Source of the DNA: Actinokineospora globicatena
GTDB taxonomy: Bacteria; Actinomycetota; Actinomycetes; Mycobacteriales; Pseudonocardiaceae
Direction: 5' to 3'
Assembly: GCF_024171945.1 (NCBI RefSeq)
Contig: NZ_JAMTCR010000006.1
Location: 248,001 to 312,000, forward strand
DNA: 64,000 nucleotides
Made by a program: the position numbers and the translations under genes
Shown: positions 1 to 8,417 of the stretch, piece after piece
Numbering within the stretch: the stretch's first letter is position 1
How the letters are laid out: each line of letters begins with the position of its first letter
Notes under the pieces: generated by a model
What the model was told of the DNA's origin: nothing
The model's input: the letters and a program-made list of their open reading frames with translations, nothing else
Database searches by the model: none

Positions 1-203
1 ACCTGCAGGTCTTCCTCCTCCACCCGAGTCAACGCAAGATGCCCACCAGCGTGCGCAGCAAGGTCGTCCTGTTTCGTCAGGACCACACCGTCAGGCCCAG
101 TGAAGCGGAGACCGTCGTCGAGGAGAACTTCGAGGGCGGCGGTGTCGGAGGTGAGTTGAGCGGCTTGGAGGCGGCGTTCAGCTGCGCGCAGGCTGTCGGT
201 CAT
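1..203 (-). CDS. DUF4440 / NTF2-like protein, N-terminal part (runs off window)
   Basis: The minus strand is open from an ATG at 203 to the window edge. The 67 visible residues begin MTDSLRAAERRLQAAQL and continue through LLDDGLRFTGPDGVVLTKQDD. This is the typical N-terminus of DUF4440 proteins, small NTF2-fold (SnoaL-like) proteins with a helix followed by an L-x-D-D-hydrophobic-FTGPDG turn. The family has no assigned general reaction. The gene lies downstream of the aldo/keto reductase on the same strand, 55 bases from its stop. The C-terminal part is outside the window. Confidence 0.75.
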   Translation of the reverse strand, partial: MTDSLRAAERRLQAAQLTSDTAALEVLLDDGLRFTGPDGVVLTKQDDLAAHAGGHLALTRVEEEDLQ

Positions 204-258
204 AACACCACTATGGCGGCGGGGGCGGCGGGCGTGGGCCGTGTCCGCTGAGGGCGGA

Positions 259-1233
259 TCAGTCCCAGCCGGTTCCGTGGACGGCGTGGGGGTCGATGGC
301 CGCGAGTTCGGCGTCGGTGAGCGGGGCGGTTTGGGCGGCGAGGACGTTCTGCTCCAGTTGGCCCACCGAGCTCGCGCCGATGATGACTGAGCTGACGCGG
401 GTGTCGCGCAGGACCCAGGACAGGGCCAGTTGCGCCAGGGTCTGACCGCGTTCGGCGGCGATGTCCCGCAGTGCCTGGGCGCGCTGGAGGTAGACCGGGG
501 TGATGTTGTCGGCGGAGAGGAAGACGCTGGTGGCGGCGCGGGCGTCGGGTGGGATGGTGCCGTCCAGGTAGCGGTCGGTCAGGAGTCCTTGCGCCAGCGG
601 GGAGAACGCGACCATGCCGGTGCCGGACTCGGTCAGGACGTCGAGCAGGCCCTCCTCGGCCTCGCGCTCGAACATCGAGTACTCCTGTTGGTGGACAAGG
701 AGTGGCACGCCGTGGGGGGCGAGTGCGGCCGCGGCGGCGCGGGTCTGTTCGGGGCTGTAGTTGGAGATCCCCGCGTACAGCGCCTTGCCCTGCTTGACCG
801 CGCTGGCCAGCGCCCCCATCGTCTCGGCGATCGGGGTGTCGGGGTCGGGCCGGTGCGAGTAGAAGACGTCGACGTAGTCGGTGTTCAGCCTGCGCAGGCT
901 GCGGTCCAATGAGGACAGCAGGTACTTGCGCGACCCCAGGTTCCCGTACGGCCCCGGCCAGCTCTCGTAGCCCGCCTTCGTGGAGATGACCAACTCGTCG
1001 CGGTACGGGCGGAAGCTGGTGTCCAACACCCGGCCGAACGTCGTCTCCGCCGAACCGAACTCGGGGCGGCCGTAGTTGTTGGCCAGGTCGAAGTGCGTCA
1101 CACCGAGGTCGAACGCCCGGTGCAGGATCGCCCGCTGCGTGTCGAACGCCCCACCGACCCCGAAGTTGTGCCACAACCCCAACGAGACGGCGGGCAGCAG
1201 CAGTCCACTGTGCCCACACCGCCGATAGGTCAT
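259..1233 (-). CDS. Aldo/keto reductase (YghZ/Gpr-like)
   Basis: The 324-residue protein is a TIM-barrel NADPH-dependent aldo/keto reductase. The catalytic tetrad is visible: HFDLANNYG (Asp49, Tyr54), VISTKAG (Lys) and VFYSHRPDP (His). The cofactor-binding tail is VSSVIIGASSVGQLEQN. The LANNYGRP.GSAE signature and the length resemble the YghZ/L-glyceraldehyde-3-phosphate reductase subgroup, but the substrate cannot be read from sequence. I chose the ATG at 1233 because the fold starts with MTYRRCGHSGL; the frame stays open upstream without family similarity. It is probably not part of the biosynthetic cluster. Confidence 0.85.
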   Translation of the reverse strand: MTYRRCGHSGLLLPAVSLGLWHNFGVGGAFDTQRAILHRAFDLGVTHFDLANNYGRPEFGSAETTFGRVLDTSFRPYRDELVISTKAGYESWPGPYGNLGSRKYLLSSLDRSLRRLNTDYVDVFYSHRPDPDTPIAETMGALASAVKQGKALYAGISNYSPEQTRAAAAALAPHGVPLLVHQQEYSMFEREAEEGLLDVLTESGTGMVAFSPLAQGLLTDRYLDGTIPPDARAATSVFLSADNITPVYLQRAQALRDIAAERGQTLAQLALSWVLRDTRVSSVIIGASSVGQLEQNVLAAQTAPLTDAELAAIDPHAVHGTGWD

Positions 1234-1453
1234 CGAGCCATACCTGTCATCCGCGGCCTGGAACACCACGTGGAACTCCCTCCGCCCACGCCTCGGTGAC
1301 GCGGGCACCCCGGCCCCGCGTCGACCGCCGGATGGCAGCGACCCCGACCAGGCGCGCGAGCATAGCGACGCCCCGCCCCACCCGCGCCCCATTTTCCGAT
1401 CACCGACGGTAGCGCCGCGGTCGAGCAGGGCCAGGTGGAACGCGGACCGGCCG

Positions 1454-3529
1454 ATGATCGACAGTGGTGGTGTGAGCGAGTCACGGACAGCACCGGTGAT
1501 CGACAACCTGAGTGAGTGGGAACAGGAGGTGGTCGACGCATCCCTGCGCGGCACGTGGGCCCAACCCGACATCACGATGGGGATCGAAGGCCTCGCGATC
1601 ACCCAGGACCCCGGCGTGCTGGTCCGCGCGGACCTGATCCGCGAACTGCTCCTCGGCCGCCGTGGGGACGTCGACCCGCGGGGACTGCGCATCCATGGGG
1701 TGCGGGTTGTGGGGCGACTGGATCTGGACCACATCTCCGCTGAGGTCGGACTTGCCCTCGTCGACTGCGTCCTCTCGGACGGACTCAGCTGCAACGCCGC
1801 ACAGTTCGGCTGGCTGAGCCTCGCAGGTAGCAGAGTCGCGGGTCTCCGCGCCCCGGGCTTGCGAACGAAGGGCAATCTCGTACTCGATGGCGCCACCGTG
1901 CGCGGCGAGCAGCGCGATGGCGCAGTGTCGCTGCGGGGTGCGGAGATCGGTGGCCAACTCGTGTTGGACCTCGCCACCGTCATCAACCGCACCGGCCCGG
2001 CCATCTCCGCTGACGACGTTCGCCTCAGTGGCGGCTTCCTCTTTCGAGACGCCACCGTGCGCGGGGCGGGGAACCTGGGGTCTGTGCGGCTGCACTCCGC
2101 GCAGATCGACGCCCCGATCGAGATGCACCGCACCACGATCACCAACGACACGGGACCTGCCCTCTTGGCGGACAACCTGCGCGCGGGTAGCTACGTGCTC
2201 CTCGAACGCGCTTTCCTCCGTGGTGGGGGAGCAGCGGGCGCGATACACCTGGTCGGCGCCTCGGTAGGCGGTCGGTTCTCGCTCGACGAGGCAGTTCTGA
2301 TCAACCGCACCGGCCCATCCCTGGAGGCCGCCGGTATGCGCGTCGACGGGAATCTACTCGCTCGTGCCGCGAGCTTCCTGGGATCGATCGAGCTGTTCGG
2401 CGCACACATCACCGGACAGCTCGGACTCGACCGGGCGACGGTCACGAGCAGGTCGAGCATCAGGCCTGCCGTAGAAGCCGAGGGTCTGCGCACAGGCGGC
2501 CACGTGCTCCTTCGGGACGCCGAAGTGCACGGTGCGAATCGGAAAGGGACGATTCGACTGCACGGCGCTCACGTCGGTCGTCAGCTCGAACTCGAACGCA
2601 GCACAGTCACGTACCGCACCGGCCCTGGGTTGTCGGCGGAAGGGCTGCGCGTGGACGGGCACCTCTTGTTCCGGGATGCCCTGCTGATAGGTGCGGATAG
2701 TGAGGCCGTTCGCCTCAACAGCGCCCACGTCGGTGGTCAGGCCACATTCGAGCGAACGGAGGTCGTCAGCACCTCAGGCATCCTCCTCTCGCTCACCGAG
2801 ATGCAGGTCGCCGGTGCCTTGTTCCTCCCAGCGCGGCTCGTGTGCACGAAGGCCGCGGTGCACCCGGCCAGGAGAGGGTGCCCGGACCAGGATCGCGCAC
2901 TGCGGCTGAGCGGGCTGACGTCCTCCGTCCTGAGCGCGGTGACCTGGCGGGAGTGGCTGCATCTGGTGCGGTACCACACAAAGAACTACCGGCCGCAGCC
3001 GTATCAGCAGCTCGCCGCGGTGGAGCGGAGTGCGGGCCATGACGGCAATGCCCGTCGCGTGCTCATCGCTCAGCAGGACGACCTGCGTCGGCGGACTCCC
3101 GAGTCCCTGGGCGGTGTGTTCGCGCGGTGGCGGCACGTGCTGTGGGGGTGGGTTGGGCGCTACGGCTACCGGGCCCACCGGATCGTGACCATCCTGATGG
3201 TCGTCCTAGCCCTCGCCGGAACGCTGGGCTACGTAGCCGGGCAGATCTCGACCCGCCCCGACCACCGCGCCGCCGAGCGTGTTGTGCCAGCGACTACTCC
3301 GGCTACGACACCCGGGATCCCCTGTTCGACGGCCGAACTCATCGGTCTCGGCATCGACCGCGGGCTTCCGCTCGGCGCGACCGGACTGCGCGCCCGATGC
3401 GACCTCGACACCGGCACTCGGTGGGGCCAGGCCTTCACCTACGCGATCTGGGTGCTGCAAGCGTTGCTCTGGGCCCTCGCCACGCTCGCCATCGCCGCGT
3501 ACACCGGTCTGGTTCGCAAGCTCAGCTAG
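1454..3529 (+). CDS. Repeat-rich protein with two C-terminal membrane segments
   Basis: This 691-residue protein is built mostly from repeating units of about 45 residues. Each carries a pattern like INRTGPA-x-(S/A)AD-x-(R/M)-x-x-G-x-(L/F)LFRDA and then a short G-rich turn such as GAHIGGQLxLD, which suggests a beta-solenoid. Residues from about 560 hold one membrane helix (IVTILMVVLALAGTLGYVAG), then an extracytoplasmic loop with several cysteines, then a second helix (AIWVLQALLWALATLAIAAY). Actinobacterial relatives are often named membrane-associated oxidoreductases, but I see no nucleotide-binding motif. The function is unknown. The gene is divergent from the aldo/keto reductase. Confidence 0.75.
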   Translation: MIDSGGVSESRTAPVIDNLSEWEQEVVDASLRGTWAQPDITMGIEGLAITQDPGVLVRADLIRELLLGRRGDVDPRGLRIHGVRVVGRLDLDHISAEVGLALVDCVLSDGLSCNAAQFGWLSLAGSRVAGLRAPGLRTKGNLVLDGATVRGEQRDGAVSLRGAEIGGQLVLDLATVINRTGPAISADDVRLSGGFLFRDATVRGAGNLGSVRLHSAQIDAPIEMHRTTITNDTGPALLADNLRAGSYVLLERAFLRGGGAAGAIHLVGASVGGRFSLDEAVLINRTGPSLEAAGMRVDGNLLARAASFLGSIELFGAHITGQLGLDRATVTSRSSIRPAVEAEGLRTGGHVLLRDAEVHGANRKGTIRLHGAHVGRQLELERSTVTYRTGPGLSAEGLRVDGHLLFRDALLIGADSEAVRLNSAHVGGQATFERTEVVSTSGILLSLTEMQVAGALFLPARLVCTKAAVHPARRGCPDQDRALRLSGLTSSVLSAVTWREWLHLVRYHTKNYRPQPYQQLAAVERSAGHDGNARRVLIAQQDDLRRRTPESLGGVFARWRHVLWGWVGRYGYRAHRIVTILMVVLALAGTLGYVAGQISTRPDHRAAERVVPATTPATTPGIPCSTAELIGLGIDRGLPLGATGLRARCDLDTGTRWGQAFTYAIWVLQALLWALATLAIAAYTGLVRKLS

Positions 3530-3588
3530 AAGACTCAGCGGCGTCTGCGTAAGCGTCTGCGGGCAAGGGGTTCGCGGAGGACGGCTCT

Positions 3589-4224
3589 TCAAGTGGTGCG
3601 GGTGGTGATCCCGTCGAGCAGTTCGTCCAAGCCGGACTTGATGCGGGTGGGGCTCATGCCGCGTTGGCGCTGGTAGGTGATCGTGCTGGCGGCCAGCGGG
3701 GCCAGGAGTGCGTCGGCGAGGTAGTGCGCGTCGCAGCCGGGTTTGGCTTGGTTCAGCAGGGTTACCAGGTGCGTGTGGTGCACGGCGTAGGCGCCGCCGG
3801 TGTAGCGGGCGTGGGTGGAGTTCATCTCGGCGACCACCAGGAGGTCGGGCTGGGCCTCCACGCGGTCGTGCAGGGCGTGCAGGAACGCCTTGATGCGGGC
3901 GACCGGGTCCGCGCCGGGGCCCAGCGGGGGCGGGCCGCTGAGGAACGCGGTCTGGAGTTCGCGTTCCCGTTCGTCGAGCAGCGCGTACGCCAGGCCCGCG
4001 CGGTCGCCGAAGCGGCGGTACACGGTGCCGATGCCGACACCGGCGCGCTGGGCGACCTCCTCCATCGACAGGCCGTCCACGCCCGCCGTCGCCACGATGT
4101 GCGCCGCGGCGTCGAGGATCTTCCTGCGGTTGCGCGCCGCGTCGGCCCGCTCGGTCGGGGGCAGGCCGACCACGGGCAGCCCGACCAGGCCGTTCACCGG
4201 CAGTTCTACAGGCTCGCTCGCCAC
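3589..4224 (-). CDS. TetR-family transcriptional regulator
   Basis: The 211-residue protein has a classic TetR N-terminus: RRKILDAAAHIVATAGVDGL, then the helix-turn-helix MEEVAQRAGVGIGTVYRRFGDRAGL. The C-terminal ligand domain (HDRVEAQPDLLVVAEMN...) is of the TetR_C33/SbtR-like kind. I chose the GTG at 4224 because GGAGGGG lies just upstream; a GTG at 4266 would add 14 unlikely residues. It is divergent from the flavin monooxygenase operon, with 237 bases between starts. That gap holds a promoter bracketed by inverted repeats, so it is the obvious candidate to repress that operon and possibly the dsbA-like gene at 17352. Confidence 0.9.
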   Translation of the reverse strand: MASEPVELPVNGLVGLPVVGLPPTERADAARNRRKILDAAAHIVATAGVDGLSMEEVAQRAGVGIGTVYRRFGDRAGLAYALLDERERELQTAFLSGPPPLGPGADPVARIKAFLHALHDRVEAQPDLLVVAEMNSTHARYTGGAYAVHHTHLVTLLNQAKPGCDAHYLADALLAPLAASTITYQRQRGMSPTRIKSGLDELLDGITTRTT

Positions 4225-4317
4225 CTCAGGTCCCCTCCCGCACTCGCCTACGACAGCCTTCGACACCGCAGGTTACGCGGCCGGGACCGGGCCTGTGCAC
4301 CTCCGGCTCGAGATTAA

Positions 4318-4390
4318 CGGAACTTCCTCCACTTACTGTTGCGGATCGACCGCGCCGCGTATAGCCTCGGACTAAGAGGAGGCGGTTCCG
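4318..4390. promoter_or_regulatory. Promoter of the monooxygenase operon bracketed by inverted operator arms
   Basis: A promoter-like pair TTGCGG (4339-4344), 17 bases, TAGCCT (4362-4367) points right. It is flanked by an imperfect inverted repeat: CGGAACTTCCTCCACTTA (4318-4335) and its complement TAAGAGGAGGCGGTTCCG (4373-4390), matching at 15 of 18 positions. The sites lie between the divergent tetR and monooxygenase genes. The left arm recurs nearly unchanged at 17393-17407 (14 of 15 bases) next to a promoter with the same TAGCCT -10 box. I infer a TetR operator. Confidence 0.6.
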
Positions 4391-4461
4391 CTTACCGGAT
4401 CCCAGCCCAGTCCCGCGCCCGCACCACCGCGCGCGGCCCCGACCGCCAAGGAGTCACCACC

Positions 4462-5688
4462 GTGCCCAACATCGGAATCGTCGGCAGTGGCATAGCAGGC
4501 CTGCACCTCGGCCTCTACCTGCGCAAGCACGACATCCCGGTCACCATCTACAGCGACAAGACCGCCGCGCAGCTCGCCGAGGGCCGCCTGCTCAACACCG
4601 TCGCCCACCACCGCACCACGCTCGACCGCGAGACCGAGCTGGGCGTCGACCACTGGGACCTCGACGAGTACGGCTACTTCTGCAACCACCACTACATCGG
4701 CGGCCCGTCGCCCATGTACTTCCGCGGCGACTTCCCGACCCCGTCGCGCGCGCTGGACTACCGGGTCTACCTGCCCCGCCTGGCGCAGGACTTCGAGGAG
4801 CGCGGCGGCACGCTCGCGGTGCGGCCGGTGACGCCGAACAACATCGTCGAGCTCTCCGACCAGCACGACCTGATGGTCATCTCCACCGGTCGCGCGGGCC
4901 TGGGCGCGATGTTCGGCCGCCGCGCCGACAAGTCGCCCTACGACGCCCCGCAGCGCAACCTCGCCGTCGGGCTCTACCACGGTGTCACCTACAACGACCC
5001 CAAGGGCCTGTCGCTGAGCGTGTCCCCCGGGCACGGTGAGCTGCTGGAGATCCCGATGTACTCGCACGAGGGCCACGTCACCGGCCTGCTGTTCGAGGCC
5101 ATCCCGGGCGCCAGCGACCTCAACGAGCTGCGCGACACCCGCTACGACGAGGACCCCGCCGCGTTCGAGAAGCTGGTGCTGGCCAAGCTGCAGGCGCACT
5201 TCCCCGGCGTGTTCGAGCGCGTCGACCCGACCCGGTTCGGCGTCACCAGGCCGCAGGACGTGCTGCAGGGCGGCGTCACCCCGGTCGTGCGCGAGGACTA
5301 CACCCGGCTGCCCAACGGCAAGTACGCCATCGCCCTCGGCGACGCGCACATGACCGTGGACCCGATGATCGGCCAGGGCGCCAACACCGCGTCGTTCTCC
5401 GCGTTCACCGTCGGCGAGGCCATCGTCGAGGACCTCGGCTTCGACGAGCGGTTGTGCCTGCGCATCGCCAACCGCCGCGCCGGGCACCTGATGTCGGCCG
5501 CCGACTGGGCGAACTTCATGGTCCGCCGCGAGCCCGCGCCGCACCTGCTGGAGCTGTTCGCGCGGATGAACGAGGACGACCGCGTCTGCCGCGACGTCGT
5601 GGACAACTTCAACTTCCCCGAGCGGCAGTGGGACATCATGTCCACCCCCGAGCGCACCCGCGCCTACCTGGCCTCCTTCGCGGCCTGA
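4462..5688 (+). CDS. Styrene-monooxygenase-like FAD monooxygenase (StyA type)
   Basis: The 408-residue protein starts with a Rossmann FAD motif G8-S-G10-I-A-G13 (PNIGIVGSGIAGLHLGLYL). Its length and motifs GDAHMTVDPMIGQGANTAS (FAD-binding DG-type motif) and NFMVRREPAPHLLELF are those of StyA-like flavoprotein monooxygenases, which receive reduced FAD from a separate reductase and epoxidise or hydroxylate aromatic or indole-like substrates. The GTG at 4462 has AAGGAG in front. The partner reductase begins 15 bases downstream, as in styAB operons. In this cluster the likely job is oxidation of the arylamine or a vinyl side chain; the substrate is not readable. Confidence 0.85.
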   Translation: MPNIGIVGSGIAGLHLGLYLRKHDIPVTIYSDKTAAQLAEGRLLNTVAHHRTTLDRETELGVDHWDLDEYGYFCNHHYIGGPSPMYFRGDFPTPSRALDYRVYLPRLAQDFEERGGTLAVRPVTPNNIVELSDQHDLMVISTGRAGLGAMFGRRADKSPYDAPQRNLAVGLYHGVTYNDPKGLSLSVSPGHGELLEIPMYSHEGHVTGLLFEAIPGASDLNELRDTRYDEDPAAFEKLVLAKLQAHFPGVFERVDPTRFGVTRPQDVLQGGVTPVVREDYTRLPNGKYAIALGDAHMTVDPMIGQGANTASFSAFTVGEAIVEDLGFDERLCLRIANRRAGHLMSAADWANFMVRREPAPHLLELFARMNEDDRVCRDVVDNFNFPERQWDIMSTPERTRAYLASFAA

Positions 5689-5703
5689 GGAAAGAGGACG
5701 GCG

Positions 5704-6234
5704 ATGACAGCGCGGACGCCCGAGCGCGACCACGACCGGACCGGGTTCGACCCCGGCACGTTCCGCCGCGCCATGGGCCGGTTCACCACCGGCATCACGG
5801 TGATCACCACCGAGGTCGACGGCCAGGTGCACGGCATGACCGCCAACGGGTTCCTGTCGGTCTCGCTCGACCCGCCGCTCGTGCTGGTGTCGCTCGACCG
5901 CAAGACCAGGATGCAGCCGCTGCTCGCCGAGTCCGGCCGCTACGGCGTGAGCATCCTGGCCGACCACCAGGAGATCCACTCCCGGCACTTCGCCGGGCGG
6001 CCGGTCACCGCGCTCGACCCCGAGTTCGAGACGGTGGCGGGTGTCCCGCTGCTGGTCGGGTCGCTGGCGCGGATCGCCTGCCGGGTCGTCGACGTGCACG
6101 AGGCCGGTGACCACGTGCTGCACATCGGCGAGGTGGAGCACCTGGACTACCAGGACGGGGACCCGCTGGTGTTCTACACCGGCGGGTACCGGGTCCTGCA
6201 CACCACCATCACCGAGGACTTCTTCAGCTACTGA
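5704..6234 (+). CDS. Flavin reductase (StyB/HpaC-like)
   Basis: The 176-residue protein has the flavin-reductase FMN-binding-split-barrel pattern: FRRAMGRFTTGITVITT, GMTANGFLSVSLDPPLVLVSL, GVSILADHQEIHSRHFAG and near the end GDPLVFYTGGYRVL. Such proteins use NAD(P)H to make free reduced flavin. It sits 15 bases after the StyA-like gene and should supply its FADH2. The start ATG at 5704 is preceded by GAGGAAAGAGGA. It forms one operon with the monooxygenase and the BBE-type oxidase that follows. Confidence 0.9.
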   Translation: MTARTPERDHDRTGFDPGTFRRAMGRFTTGITVITTEVDGQVHGMTANGFLSVSLDPPLVLVSLDRKTRMQPLLAESGRYGVSILADHQEIHSRHFAGRPVTALDPEFETVAGVPLLVGSLARIACRVVDVHEAGDHVLHIGEVEHLDYQDGDPLVFYTGGYRVLHTTITEDFFSY

Positions 6235-6327
6235 GTCGCGCGGACCCCCGGTGCGACGGGGGTCCAGCCGACCGCACCGAGGCGCCGGTCCCCACCGGAG
6301 ACACCCCCGCCCGAGAAAGGACCAGTA

Positions 6328-7731
6328 GTGAACACCTCGTCCGTGGCAGGCACACCGGCGCTGCGAGAGGCCGTGGCCGACCTCGACTCCCGGCTCGGCG
6401 GCAGCGCCCTGCTGCCCGAGCACCCCGGGTACGCCGAGGCGATCGCCGCGCACAACCAGACCGCCCCGCACCGGGTCGCGGTCGCCGTGCTGGCCGCCGA
6501 CGCCGATGACGTCCGGGAAGCAGTCGCGTTCGCCGCGGCGCACTCCCTGCCGGTCGCCGTGCAGGCCACCGGGCACGGCCCGTCGACAACCGCCGACGAC
6601 GGGCTGCTCATCGTCACCCGCGCGCTCGACGGCGTCACCATCGACGCCGCCACGCGCACCGCCCGGGTCGGGGCGGGGGCCCGGTGGGGCAAGGTCGTCG
6701 CCGCGGCGGCGAAAGAGGGCCTGGCACCGCCGAACGGGTCGTCGCCGCTCGTCGGTGCCATCGGCTACGCCATCGGCGGAGGCGTCGGACCGTTGGGCAG
6801 GGCCAACGGGTACGCCGCCGACCACGTCCGCTCGTTCGACGTGGTCACCGCCGATGGCGTGGCGCTCACCGCGTCCGCCACGTCCGAACCGGACCTGTTC
6901 TGGGCGCTGCGCGGCGGCAAGGGCAACTTCGGTGTCATCACCGCGATGGAGATCGGCCTGCTCCAGGTCACCCGCCTCTACGGCGGCGGCCTGTTCTTCG
7001 AGGGTGACAACGCCGCCGAGATCCTGCGCACCTACCGGGACTGGACGACCACCACCCCGGAGGAGCTGGCCTCGTCCATCGCCTTCATCCGCTTCCCGGA
7101 CCTGGACGTCTTCCCGGAACCGCTGCGCGGCAAGTACATCGCGCACATCCGGGTGTTCTACTTCGGATCCGCGGACGACGGTGAGCGGCTGGTCACCCCG
7201 CTGCGCGCCATCGGCCCCCGCCTGATCGACACCCTGGCCGACATGCCGTACACCGAGATCGGGACGATCAACAACGACCCGACCGAGCCCGGCCCGTACT
7301 ACGAGCGCTCGACCTTGCTGCGCTCCCTGGACGACGACGCGCTCGACACGGTGATCGGCCTGATCGGCCCGGAGGCCAACAGCCCCCTGCTGGCCGTCGA
7401 GATCCGCCAACTCGGCGGCGCGCTGTCCCGAGAACCAGCCGTCCCCAACGCCGTCAGCTTCCGCGACGCGGCGTTCAGCCTGTTCCTGGCCAGCGTTCCG
7501 GCACCGAACGCGGTGGACGAGGCGGTGGACTACCAGACGAAGGTGCTGTCCACAATGGCCCCGTGGTCGACCGGTGGGCCGTACCTGTGCTTCATCGGCA
7601 GCCATGAGGCCGATGAAGAGACCGTCCGCGCGGCCTACGAACCGGCTGTGTACCAACGACTCCGTGAGGTCAAGCGGCAGTACGACCCCACGAACCTCTT
7701 CCGGGTCAACCACAACATCCCTCCCGCCTAG
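6328..7731 (+). CDS. FAD-linked oxidase of the berberine-bridge-enzyme family
   Basis: The 467-residue protein has an FAD-binding PCMH domain (about 45-215) and a C-terminal BBE domain ending YDPTNLFRVNHNIPP. The ATGHGPSTTADDG segment places a His where this family attaches FAD through 8-alpha-histidyl. The usual second attachment Cys is absent: the region reads GAIGYAIGGGVGPLGR. I therefore expect mono-covalent FAD. Such enzymes oxidise alcohols, close rings or aromatise in natural-product pathways. The GTG at 6328 follows AGAAAGGA. It is the last gene of the tetR-controlled operon and is followed by a strong hairpin. Confidence 0.88.
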   Translation: MNTSSVAGTPALREAVADLDSRLGGSALLPEHPGYAEAIAAHNQTAPHRVAVAVLAADADDVREAVAFAAAHSLPVAVQATGHGPSTTADDGLLIVTRALDGVTIDAATRTARVGAGARWGKVVAAAAKEGLAPPNGSSPLVGAIGYAIGGGVGPLGRANGYAADHVRSFDVVTADGVALTASATSEPDLFWALRGGKGNFGVITAMEIGLLQVTRLYGGGLFFEGDNAAEILRTYRDWTTTTPEELASSIAFIRFPDLDVFPEPLRGKYIAHIRVFYFGSADDGERLVTPLRAIGPRLIDTLADMPYTEIGTINNDPTEPGPYYERSTLLRSLDDDALDTVIGLIGPEANSPLLAVEIRQLGGALSREPAVPNAVSFRDAAFSLFLASVPAPNAVDEAVDYQTKVLSTMAPWSTGGPYLCFIGSHEADEETVRAAYEPAVYQRLREVKRQYDPTNLFRVNHNIPPA

Positions 7732-7748
7732 AGGAGATGTTCACATAG

Positions 7749-7800
7749 AGGCCCGTGGGCCCCGGCGGGAAGCGACCCCCGCCAGGCCCACGGGCCTTTC
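7749..7800 (+). terminator. Rho-independent-type terminator after the monooxygenase operon
   Basis: A perfect 13-base inverted repeat (AGGCCCGTGGGCC at 7749-7761 and its complement at 7785-7797) encloses a further GGCGGG/CCCGCC pairing and is followed by TTTC. It lies 18 bases after the BBE-oxidase stop. Confidence 0.8.
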
Positions 7801-7829
7801 CCGACCTCTAGCCCTGTCGCGCTGAGGTA

Positions 7830-8122
7830 GCCCTACCGCTGGCTGCCCCGCTGCCCCAGCGATGGCGCCGCTACCGCTGGCTGTCACGCAGGCCAGCGAC
7901 GGTGCTGCTACCGCTGGCCGCTGTGCCTGCCGTGCAGAGGTTCCGCTACCACCGGCCGTTACCCCTGCCTGGCCGCGGCGGCTTCAACCGCTCACGGTCC
8001 CCACCGACCACAGATGGCCCCACCACTCACAGTTGGCCCAGTCGCCCACAGTTGGCCTCACCACGCGCGGTAGCCCCCGTCGCTCACAGTTGGCACCACC
8101 GCCCGCAGTTAGCACCACCGCA
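7830..8122. repeat. Non-coding 19-bp-periodic tandem repeat region
   Basis: CACAGTTGGC-like units start at 8009, 8028, 8047, 8085 and 8104, with a degenerate one at 8066, an exact 19-base period. Upstream, CTACCGCTGGC-like units start at 7833, 7871, 7908 and 7946, spaced 37-38 bases (two periods). A 19-base period is not a multiple of three, so the array is not coding repeats. The stretch 7801-8380 has no gene I can support. Confidence 0.7.
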
Positions 8123-8152
8123 ACCGCCCCGCGCGCGCGGTCCCACCCCTGC

Positions 8153-8203
8153 CCGGCCCCCACCCTCTCCGGGGGGCGTCCCTGGGCCAGTCTACCGGGG
8201 CCC
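8153..8203 (+). repeat. Short copy (A) of the 159-bp intergenic repeat
   Basis: The core CCCCCACCCTCTCCGGGGGG, followed by CGTCCC and CCAGTCTACCGGGG, is shared with the three full copies at 50529, 56832 and 57462. Similarity stops after about 8203. Some 35 bases further on, TGTGGACAA (8245-8253) resembles the DnaA-box-like 9-mer of the full copies, but the spacing differs. Confidence 0.65.
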
Positions 8204-8382
8204 ACCGACAATGGATCTTGAAAGCGCCCCCGCGGAGATCCACATGTGGACAACTTCTGTCACCCGCAAGCATGAAAATTGGCACCAGGTCTGGAAAGGA
8301 TCACCTGGTCGCGAGCGTCAGACAGGGTGACGGAACGCCGCTGCCGGGAAAGTAGGGATTGACCCAGCCAACAGACGCGAGG

Positions 8383-8413
8383 GGCCGTGGGCCCGACGAA
8401 GGGGCCCACGGCC
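8383..8413 (-). terminator. Bidirectional terminator after metF
   Basis: GGCCGTGGGCCC (8383-8394) and GGGCCCACGGCC (8402-8413) form a perfect 12-bp stem with a 7-base loop, starting five bases beyond the metF stop. It can end the leftward methyltransferase-metK-metF transcript. Confidence 0.75.
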
Positions 8414-8417
8414 TTCC

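Noticed and set aside
4372-7713. A 1113-codon minus-strand frame
   Set aside because: It lies opposite the monooxygenase, reductase and BBE oxidase genes, has no motifs and shows the composition of a shadow frame.
7861-8330. Small plus-strand genes in the 19-bp repeat zone
   Set aside because: The period is not a multiple of three, no ribosome-binding site precedes the frames and the proteins are Pro/Ala/Ser low-complexity.
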